NCBI RefSeq assembly: GCF_964340395.1
Contig: NC_135568.1
Coordinates: 1,375,501-1,439,500, forward strand
Source of the DNA: Glandiceps talaboti
Taxonomy: Eukaryota; Hemichordata; Enteropneusta; Spengelidae
Reading direction: 5' to 3'
Length of the DNA stretch: 64,000 nucleotides
Numbering within the stretch: the stretch's first letter is position 1; every line of letters begins with the position of its first letter. Below are positions 55,862 to 64,000 of the stretch, in pieces. Under the pieces are notes generated by a model that saw only the letters and a list, made by a program, of their open reading frames with translations, was not told the origin of the DNA and searched no databases. A program made the position numbers and the translations under genes.

Positions 55862-57680
55862 CAGAGATTATAATGTACTAAAGTCAGGTCATTTATCTCA
55901 GTAATTTGATTCGATGGTAGTGTTTTGTAGAGTTTTGGCATTTGCAGCATAAGTAGTGTGCACATAAGCAGCATGCACAAGGGATTTTTTCAGTTATGTT
56001 TTGTCAATGTTTGCAAAGAACTCACATATAGTGATTTTGGTTACCATGGCATTTCAACAGATGTTCAAATAATAATTACATTTTCTAAGTATAGCAAACT
56101 ACCAACATGACATGTATACGCTTTACAAATAACACCCAATAAAAACCTTAAATTACAAAAACACACTACCAAAGGTTGGGTGAATTCTAATCAAATAGAC
56201 CTGACTGACTTTCTAGTATTACAAACATAATTATATTTTACCAAAACATGACATTTTTAAAGCGTATTTTATGTTTCCATGGAAACAGCTATCCGGTTTT
56301 AAACCATTTGTGTTACAATGGACATCCTAGATTCATAAATGCCATAAACAAATGTTTTCCTATTTTTCACTGCCTTCCCACATCAGACCCAGAGTAGCCA
56401 ATCAGGAAGAGTGTTTCGTTGGCAGCTGTGCACACTGGAGAAATTGAAAAAGCAAGCAAACAAACTACCCTTATGCAACATTTCAACACATATGGAGACT
56501 CACTGAATGACATCTCACTCTTCACTCACGTTTCAGTGTGATCTCATCTATATGAGTTTGTCCAGCAGGAATTGTAGCATTTGCTTCAAAAAAGCACAAA
56601 AACAGAACAAAAAACCCTCAAAATCTTAACCAACGCTACAATTATTGCAGCTAGTGGATGGGAAAACAAAGCATTTCATTCATTAGGAGTATATTCCAGT
56701 ATTATGTTGTTTGAAGTCAATATATTTTATGAACCATATTGCAATGATTTTTCTCATTTCAAATAATTTTTGCAACGAACTTTCAAGTTCTGGAAATGAA
56801 ATTTGGTTATGAAAGATTTTCTGTCATCAATCAGTCATAGAGAAGTGTTGATAGGTGTGACAGCTTGCGGCTAAAAATAAAAACCAGTAATGGAAAGAAA
56901 AGTCAACAGAATATAAATATTGGCCATAGAGGGCGCTATGTTTTGACCTCTGCCCTCTGCCCTCTGCCTCTTTGAGATGTGTGCCATTCCAACAGTCACA
57001 GTTCATAGTCACAGTCACAGTCACATGAATACATGACAAAAAGCCATGGGTATGGATTTGTAAGAGGAGTAAATTATGATACTGTTAGGTGAGTTATTGG
57101 AACTACAAATGTATAACTCGAGTCATACTTAGTATAATGTTCATATCAAATATCTCTCTTTGTTGTCACATGTACACTATTCCTATTGACATTGCATAAA
57201 ATGAATTGTGTATTGGAAATAGAGAGTGACATATTCCTATTAAAACAGACTGACTTGATATTTACACCATTGTATGTACCTTGTAATAGTTTTTATCAGC
57301 TGCAGGAATTCTCAAAATATGATAGTCGATGGACATTACGTTTCGAAATTGTTTTAATATGATAGAACCATTTGTAAACAGCATATGATACTGAGCCGAC
57401 AAATATACCATATGTATGATGTAACTGCCCCCATCTTATCATTGGGCAGATAATCAAAGACATAATGTTAATGACTGTAGGTGGCTGTGGTTGAATTTTA
57501 AATTTCATTTCATTGCATCTCAGAGCTAGACGTATTTACATGTAATAGAGACTTGGTCTTAAGATTCGATAAATGATAGGGTACACAATTTGTGGAACAT
57601 ACATTTTGATAACAGTTCTTCTCTGTTACATTACTTTGGATAGATAGTTATGTGTGCACTTTATTTAACCATTCAATCTG
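55862..57680. other. Intergenic stretch, no gene recognised
   Basis: Unique AT-rich DNA with a CCCTCTGCCCTCTGCCTC run near 56950, an AGTCACAGTCACAGTCACA run near 57010, and a CTCF-like motif. Short frames show no domain. Confidence 0.5.
56921..56940 (+). promoter_or_regulatory. CTCF-like motif
   Basis: TGGCCATAGAGGGCGCTATG resembles the extended CTCF site (TGGCCASNAGRKGGCGCTA) and contains AGAGGGCGC. Motif match only. Confidence 0.35.
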
Positions 57681-57682
57681 AC

Positions 57683-57758
57683 TAAGGGTTAGGGTTAGGG
57701 GTTAGGGTTAGGGTTAGGGGTTAGGGTTAGGGTTAGGGTTAGGGTTAGGGTTAGGGTT
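57683..57758 (+). repeat. Interstitial telomeric repeat (TTAGGG)n
   Basis: About 12 units of TTAGGG, with two TTAGGGG variants, flanked on both sides by unique sequence. Confidence 0.95.
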
Positions 57759-58084
57759 GTACTGTGATATATTGTGTTGCCATTTCGAAGTAAATACCAG
57801 CAATTCATTAAAAATAGTAATTGCATGATCTGACCAAGACTGCAAATATTTGTTCTGTGAATATGGTGTATCTACAAAGGAAATGTGGAATACCCAGAAA
57901 ATGCTTTCGAATTTATCAATATCAGAATATATAGGATATGGTAGTGTAAGAATTCTGTGAAAATGCTAGTATTTGAGTGTGAAAATGGTAATATTTGAGT
58001 GTAACTCACAGATATATTGTGACATATTATACAAATGGCAGGAAAATGTTCAAAATTTTTCAAAAATATTTACTACACTCTTAC

Positions 58085-58460
58085 CAACACTGCTACATTT
58101 TATCGTCTTGCTGTACAAAAATCTTACCAACACTGCTACATTTTATGGTCTGGCTAAACAAAAATCTTACCAACACTGCTACGTTATATGGTCTGGCTGT
58201 ACAAATCTTACCAACACTGCTACATTTTATCATCTGGCTGTACAATTTATTAACCTTACTAACACTGCTACATTTTATGGTCTGGCACACACAAAAATGT
58301 TGCCAACACTGCCACATTCTATGGTCTGGCTGTACAAATCTTACCAACACTGCTACATTTTATGGTCTGGCTGTACAAATCTTACCAACATTGCTACATT
58401 TTATCTTCAGGCTCAACAAAAATCTTACCAACACTGCTACATTTTATGGTCTGGCTCATG
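58085..58460 (-). repeat. 43-bp tandem repeat with donor-like motif, about nine copies
   Basis: Plus-strand unit AAATCTTACCAACACTGCTA, CATTTTATGGTCTGGCTGTA, CAA. On the minus strand each unit holds TTG|GTAAGAT, as in the WD40-gene arrays, but no adjacent minus-strand exon was found. Confidence 0.9.
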
Positions 58461-58469
58461 ACAACTAAA

Positions 58470-59640
58470 ATGTACACTATTGGTCCTTGAAAATTGCATT
58501 GGTTAGCATCTTGACATACACATGTGTGATACTGATGTGTGTGCATGTGTGTAATAAATACAATGAAAAGTGTGACATTTATGTAAATTTGATTTCAATA
58601 AGCAACAAAAATGATAAAAAATAGTGAGTTGCATCATCTTATCATAATATATTCCTGTACCTAAAATTAGCACTTAGCACAATCGATATAATACTATTAA
58701 TAGCAGTATAGTATAAATTTAAATACAAAAAATTGTATGAAAATGTAGATTCACGCTTACAAAATTTGTAGTACATGTATAGATGGTTAAATAGTAATTA
58801 TAGGCAGAAAACTATTGCGACTGTTGGGAGTTGTGTGTGTGAATTATTCAGTTCAAAAACCTAGGCCTCTACCGACACTATTTGGACATAATTTTCTCAA
58901 TTTTTCAATTGCTGATATCACCCAGTACTATTGAGGTAGGAACATTTCATTCAGATTACGCATTGTTATGTTTATTTACCTTTACAAAAATGTTACCAAT
59001 CTTTGTTAGAATATGTATTCTTGTGTGAGAAAACCGATCCGAGGCAGATTTTGGAAACGAAATGTCATATTACACATTAAACATGGTGATTTATGTTAAC
59101 AACAATCAACTGTTTACTACTGTTTATTCTAGATATGTTGGTACCAGTGTGTAAATGTTCAATAGCAACCAAAAACACTAAAATATTTTAATTTTACCAT
59201 AAATTCGAAAGATTTTATAGTTTTAGGGACCAATTTCAATAAATATATCCATTTTCATAGCCGAAAATTTATCGCTGACAGCCAGTTGTTCCGACTGGCT
59301 TCCACCTATATTGTACATCACTGATTCATCCACTCTTTGTAATTGTCATGTTTGAGAAATTGAATCGATCATGTTACTCTTTTATGTTATTCAGCATATT
59401 AAGATAAGCTTCCAAAGGCTGCAAATTCAGAAACAAAAATTTTTTTGTTATATTCATGTAGTCCCTACGTGTCATTGATGGGCATGTGATTCATATACAT
59501 TGTAATACAGTTGTTGCATGTGTCTGTCTCTGGCAGAGTGTTTTATATACACACAGAAATCTTACCAGTTGATGTTTTTGTTGTTATTTATACTGCTTGA
59601 TCTTAATGCTACATTGTTGCTTAAGTTGATGTTTTTGTTG
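58470..59640. other. Upstream region of the oxidoreductase gene
   Basis: Unique AT-rich DNA. A 5' non-coding exon must lie here because an acceptor (TTATTGACAG|GATCAA) precedes the start codon by 11 nt; its position is not determinable by eye. Confidence 0.4.
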
Positions 59641-59661
59641 TTATTGACAGGATCAACTACA

Positions 59662-60190
59662 ATGTCAGATAAAGTGGTATGGTTGGTTGGTGCAGGAGTA
59701 CATGCAGGGGAATACGCCAAAGTGCTGACAGATCTTAACGTCAAGTATGAAGTGATTGGTCGTGGAGCTGAAAGTGCTGCAAAGTTTGAAGAGAAAACCG
59801 GTCATTCCGTTCATCAGGGTGGTTTGGATCCTTTCCTTGCTTCAAATACCATATCAAAAGACAAGAATGATGTTGTTGCTATAGTAACAGTGACAATTCC
59901 AAACCTTGCAACTTGTACCATACAGTTGATCCAACATGGTGTTAACACTATCCTGCTAGAAAAACCAGGTGGTAAGAATAGTGAAGAGATTGCGGAAATC
60001 AACAAGGCTGTTGAGAATGCAAAGGCAGAGGGCAGAGATATCAAAGTTCGTATGGCATATAATCGTCGATTCTATGCATCCGTACGAAAGGCTCGTGAAT
60101 TGGCAGAAGAAGAAGGTGGTGTTACATCATTTTTGTTTGAATTCACTGAATGGTCTCATATTATAGCTGGTTTACCACACCCAGCATCAG
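59662..60190 (+). CDS. Oxidoreductase coding exon 1
   Basis: Preceded by acceptor GTTATTGACAG at 59650; ends ATCAG|GTCAGT. Contains the first Rossmann fold, EKPGG and YNRRFY motifs. No stop-free shortcut through the intron. Confidence 0.88.
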
Positions 60191-61430
60191 GTCAGTTTTG
60201 TATTTTGTAAAACCCTATTTCTGTCTTGTCTTTAGAACTATGCAATTACATTACATTCTTTCCCAACTATACCATAGACCTACTTCTTGTACCTTGGAAA
60301 CACGAATCTTAAACTTTGGCTGTTACTTTGTTTGAGAAAATGCAAGTCCATTCTCAGTTAAAATCAAGAACAATCAGGGGTCTTAGAAATAGAGATCAAA
60401 ATACTAAACCAGAAAGATTATAAAGTTCTCTATTAGGTGGCACGATATTTTGTAAGTCTCACACATTTTTAAGTACGAATTTAATACACACTATCACAAC
60501 TACCCCAATCTCTGTGTCTAGACACTTTGTATTACCCTGGCAGGAAATCTTCAAAATGGTTGTCTATGAACACAACTCAAGTGCAGTAGAATTCATATAA
60601 GAATTCAGCAATCATACATTCAAGTGCTCTTAATGCAGTTATAAGTGTGATTGGACTTTTCATTTTGCGGTTTTGTCATTGTCGTTGTCAGTGACCGAGT
60701 GGTGAATCCACTTAAATGTTACATTTTAGCCGAAGTTCAAATCATAGTCAGGGTTTGATTAAATTTTGCCATACTGTAAGTAAGAAGAATGTCATTCAAA
60801 ATGACTCTACCAAACAATACAGGTCTCCTCCATGTACTCCAGATTCTTCCTGCATCAACACAAAGGTCGGCCCTCACTTGGCTTCTTGGGACACAAGTTT
60901 ATAGAACTAACTAGTATAGATAAAGATTGTCATACCTTTACATGTAATGAAGACAATCGTGTGCCTACCAGTACCACTTTCAAACTTTCATGAATGCATG
61001 CTGAATAAATTATTACTTTCTGTATATTATATTTTGATTAGTTAAACAAAGTTGGTTCCTTGGTAATAGTCATGTTCTTGATTTGGCGTTTTTCCTTGGT
61101 GGTCAACCTAAAGAGCTTAGTTGTCATAATTCTGGGGCTGGAGAAGTAGTTTGGCATCCACAGTCTGCTATCTGGGTTGGTTCTGGTGTGACAGAGACTA
61201 ATGCCTTATTTTCATACCATGCCAACTGGGCTGCCCCTGGAAGATGGTGGCTAGAGGTAAGCTCAACAACTGTTACAACATTACACCCAGCTTTAACAAA
61301 CAGTGAGTTACTGGGGTCAACAACAACAAAAAAAGATGCCAAAAGTGTAAAAATTTTGTTATTGTATGTACAGTAATAAGCATTTTACACATTCTTTTTA
61401 ACTCCTGTATGGGAGCTGATGTCGTGGCGA

Positions 61431-61465
<35 letters not shown>

Positions 61466-63558
61466 ACAGAAATTTTGTTCCACTGATATCTCAAAAAGTA
61501 CTGAAACAAATGTTCTGCAATTTACTATGTGGCATTGTCAGGCTGTCTTTGCGATGATTAGTTTTTGGTGGGAGTGGCTTGCATAATTAATGATAATTTG
61601 CATAATTAATGATTATATACATGGGGCTATATATGTAGAACGGCTGCACAAAATTCAATGAAACTACGATTCATACAAAGATATAAAAGCGCTTAAAGTC
61701 ATTAACTTGTGTCAGGTTAATTAAGGGCTAATTTACATAATTAATGAGTGTTTGAAAATCAGGTTATGTATCCAGAATGGCTTTATCAAAGTTAATAAAA
61801 CTTGCCACAGATATTGAGCATACAGAGATATGATAGTTCTTAATGAAATTTTGAGATGTCAATTAATTGCTCATTTGCATAATTAACACACTTTGGCAGT
61901 TAGGGCCTATACCAAGAAAGACTGTGCCAAATTTGATGAAACTTGCCACAGAATTCTTGGAAGCAATTCCCTTTCAAAATTCTAGATTCACTTTAAAAAG
62001 ATTTCATGAAATGTAAAGTTTCCTTTTTTAACGATAAACCCAGAGTCAATGAATGTTAATTCTTGCATTATTGATAATATTATTTGTAGGTGCTGACTCG
62101 CAAGAATCGTTACATATTTCGCCCACTTGAGAAGTTGCATGTGACTCGTCTTGGAACCGTTAAGGTAGAAGAAGTGGAAATTGATGATAGTGTTGATAAG
62201 AAATTCAAACCTGGGCTATGGCTGCAAACAAAGGTATATACACTACAATATTACCTATGTACCAGAGATTACTTGCACCAGTGTGCACACATAGTAGTAC
62301 TAGTATTTTCACTGCAGTGCTATACCGAAAACATTATTACATACCGTATGTACCAGAGATTAATTAGTATTTATTATCACAAATTCCATGATGCAACATT
62401 CAACATGGTGGGTTTGAAAGTTCCCTATTCAACTAATCTCCAGTTTGTGTATTAATTATGTCCTCAATCTTTCAACAGACTTTCCTTACTAATCCTGACG
62501 ATAAAGACCTGTTACCTCTAGACAAGCAGCTGTGTAATGTAGAAAAACTCTATGAACCAATGCGAGGGCCAGATGTAGTCTTGCCTGCTATCCTGGTTGT
62601 AGGTAGGTACCAGACAAGGGGATACAGAGATACACTTGTAGTAGTGGCAGAGGGGGTACAGGGACACACTTGTACTGTGGAGGAGGGGGTACAGGGACAC
62701 ACTTGTACTGTGGAGGAGGGGGTACAGGGACACACTTGTACTGTGGAGGAGGGGGTAGAGGGACACACTTGTACTGTGGAGGAGGGGGTAGAGGGACACA
62801 CTTGTACTGTGGAGGAGAGGGTAGAGGGACACACTTGTACTGTGGAGGAGAGGGTAGAGGGACACACTTGTACTGTGGAGGAGGGGGTAGAGGGACACAC
62901 TTGTACTGTGGAGGAGGGGGTAGAGGGACACACACTTGTAGTAGTGGCAGAGGGGGTACAGGGACACACTTGTACTGTGGAGGAGGGGGTACAGGGACAC
63001 ACTTGTACTGTGGAGGAGAGGGTAGAGGGACACACTTGTACTGTGGAGGAGGGGGTAGAGGGACACACTTGTACTGTGGAGGAGGGGGTAGAGGGACACA
63101 CTTGTACTGTGGAGGAGAGGGTAGAGGGACACACTTGTACTGTGGAGGAGGGGGTAGAGGGACACACTTGTACTGTGGAGGAGGGGGTAGAGGGACACAC
63201 ACTTGTAGTAGTGGCAGAGGGGGTACAGGGACACACTTGTACTGTGGAGGAGGGGGTACAGGGACACACTTGTACTGTGGAGGAGAGGGTAGAGGGACAC
63301 ACTTGTACTGTGGAGGAGGGAGTGCAGGGACACACTTATTCTGCAGAGGTACATGCAGGGACACACTTACATTAGAATGAAGTCATATTCGTATACCTGT
63401 TCCTGAAGTCATGATCATTTTCCCTAGAAAGATGAAATTTAGTAAATTGCATGTTTTTGTATTTGTCATCCAGGTGCTGGTAATATAGGTTCTCGTCATC
63501 TTCAGTCACTGGCAGGGTTACAAGCTGCTGTGGACATTGTGGTGGTGGAACCCTTTCA
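59662..63558 (+). CDS. Gfo/Idh/MocA-type oxidoreductase with a second Rossmann domain, 5 coding exons seen, 3' end outside window
   Basis: Coding exons 59662-60190, 61042-61256, 62090-62233, 62479-62602 and 63474-63558 join in phase (about 365 residues). Residues 1-15 carry a nucleotide-binding loop (VVWLVGAGVHAGEYA). EKPGG at about 100-104 is the family's EKP motif; AYNRRFYASVRKA at about 132 and EFTEWSHI belong to the catalytic domain. After the domain ends (about residue 330), ILVVGAGNIGSRHLQSLAGL begins a second NAD(P)-binding fold, split by a phase-1 intron. Such pairs of enzymes are known as neighbouring genes in bacterial surface-sugar clusters; here they look fused. Substrate unknown; redox of a sugar or sugar nucleotide is inference. 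Start chosen at MSDKVVW because the frame upstream lies in an intron. Confidence 0.85.
60690..60905 (+). mobile_element. tRNA-derived SINE, family A
   Basis: GTCAGTGACCGAGTGGTGAA, ... GAAGTTCAAATCATAGTCAG, GGTTTGATTAAATTTT and TCCTCCATGTACTCCAGATT, CTTCCTGC. Aligns with 2668-2950 (minus). Lies in intron 1 of the oxidoreductase. Confidence 0.7.
61042..61256 (+). CDS. Oxidoreductase coding exon 2
   Basis: Acceptor TTTTGATTAG|TT, donor GAG|GTAAGC. Encodes KQSWFLGNSHVLDLAFFLGG and ALFSYHANWAAPGRWWLE, the sheet region of the C-terminal domain. NSHVLDLAFFLGG matches the family's conserved His-Asp helix. Confidence 0.87.
61434..61466. repeat. (GTCT)n microsatellite
   Basis: Eight GTCT units. The rest of 61260-62089 holds diverged TTTGCATAATTAATGA and AAACTTGCCACAGA echoes, but no exon. 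Confidence 0.95.
62090..62233 (+). CDS. Oxidoreductase coding exon 3
   Basis: Acceptor TTATTTGTAG|GTGCTG, donor AAG|GTATAT. Encodes VLTRKNRYIFRPLEKLHVTR and the strands to GLWLQTK. Confidence 0.87.
62255..62370. repeat. Dispersed quasi-palindromic repeat (copy 5)
   Basis: ATGTACCAGAGATTACTTGC, ACCAGTGTGCACACATAGTA, and again GTATGTACCAGAGATTA at the right end. Same family as 33840-34110. Confidence 0.7.
62479..62602 (+). CDS. Oxidoreductase coding exon 4 (domain junction)
   Basis: Acceptor CTTTCAACAG|ACTTTC, donor GTAG|GTAGGT. Encodes TFLTNPDDKDLLPLDKQLCN, the last helix of domain 1, a short linker MRGPDVVLP, then AILVV of the next fold. Confidence 0.87.
62640..63345. repeat. 33-bp minisatellite in oxidoreductase intron 4, about 21 copies
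   Basis: Unit GTACAGGGACACACTTGTAC, TGTGGAGGAGGGG. It starts 38 nt after the donor. A variant block, ACACTTGTAGTAGTGGCAGA, recurs three times (about 62632, 62932, 63200), giving higher-order periods near 300 and 270 bp. 33 bp is divisible by three, so several frames on both strands are open without being genes. Confidence 0.95.
63474..63558 (+). CDS. Oxidoreductase coding exon 5 (second Rossmann fold)
   Basis: Acceptor TTTGTCATCCAG|GT, donor TTTCA|GTAAGT. Encodes GAGNIGSRHLQSLAGLQAAV and DIVVVEPF. Continues outside the window; 63559-64000 is intron. Confidence 0.85.
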
Positions 63559-64000
63559 GTAAGTTGGATACTAGAATTTAATAATAGTATACTGCCAGCA
63601 TCCTGAGGTCATTTTGTATAAACCAGTCTGTAGACTTTATACTAGATTCTATAGTACTGCCAGCATTATGAAGCCTTTGTGTGAGATCAGTTTTTATTAC
63701 ACAGACATCTGTGTTTATACCACAAGAGGACCATTATAAGAATGCCTTTGTGTGTGCCTGCATGCACCAGCTGTGGCTGACACTTTTTATTTTTATCACA
63801 AAACAATAGAATAAAATTGATAGCCTCTGTTAAAGGCCAGATCAGTAAAATTGTGACATCATTGATGGAAAAATAATGACATGTAAGTATATGTCTCGAC
63901 AAAAACTGTTATTTATCACCCATGGCAAATTTGGAACCAAATAGTTCACAGTATCCTTGTGACTTTAATTGTGATTTCTATTATTATATAAAGGTGATAA

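Noticed and set aside
57683-57758. A true chromosome end
   Set aside because: The tract is only ~75 bp with unique sequence on both sides, followed by a gene.
59518-59661. N-terminal extension of the oxidoreductase (MCLSLAECF..., hydrophobic, signal-peptide-like)
   Set aside because: A good acceptor (GTTATTGACAG) lies 11 nt before MSDKVVW, and the upstream stretch is a tandem-like TTGATGTTTTTGTTGTTATT repeat typical of intron.
2668-60905. Functional tRNA genes at the SINE heads
   Set aside because: A and B boxes are degenerate, no full cloverleaf can be drawn by eye, and the bodies are shared between dispersed copies.
62458-63380. Long open frames of 236-305 codons in several frames on both strands
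   Set aside because: They are products of the 33-bp minisatellite (unit divisible by three) inside an intron; no domain or codon bias.

Overview
This window is nuclear DNA from an invertebrate animal, probably marine. It is AT-rich. The genes have many introns with consensus GT-AG junctions, and the introns are full of minisatellites, foldback/MITE elements, tRNA-derived SINEs and 5'-truncated non-LTR retrotransposons. It holds a TRIM/NHL-type gene, a WDR87/WDR97-type WD40 gene and a short interstitial TTAGGG tract. These fit a non-arthropod metazoan such as a spiralian, cnidarian or invertebrate deuterostome. I cannot name the phylum from the sequence alone.

Left two thirds (about 1-43.8 kb): one large minus-strand gene dominates. 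I traced 33 coding exons whose reading phases join without a break, from an ATG at 43839 down to position 103, where the gene runs off the window. The visible product is about 1,545 residues. It has a long array of WD40 blades, an acidic and basic linker region, a HEAT-like segment and a charged C-terminal part. The family is linked to motile cilia, and exon 1 contains a perfect RFX X-box. A single-exon plus-strand gene (B-box, coiled coil, filamin, NHL; no RING) sits inside one of its introns at 5.0-7.0 kb.

Middle (about 44-59.5 kb): no confident host gene. It holds the upstream region of the WD40 gene with a CRE-like site, several mobile-element families, a decayed reverse-transcriptase pseudogene, large tandem arrays, long microsatellites and the interstitial telomeric tract. 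Right end (59.6-63.56 kb): the first five coding exons of a plus-strand gene for a Gfo/Idh/MocA-type oxidoreductase. A second Rossmann NAD-binding motif follows the first complete domain, so the product appears to be a two-enzyme fusion that continues past the window.

The most striking pattern is that minisatellites repeatedly arise at exon/5'-splice-site junctions. In at least five introns of the WD40 gene (plus one nascent duplication) the repeat unit contains the last coding bases of the upstream exon, or at least its final codon, together with the splice donor. The gene therefore carries rows of about 5 to about 38 donor copies. Three of these arrays have unit lengths divisible by three and largely open frames, so use of a distal donor would add repeated peptide segments. 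The nested TRIM/NHL gene shows the same habit at both coding ends: a 51-bp coding repeat at the start and a minisatellite grown from its last codons at the end.
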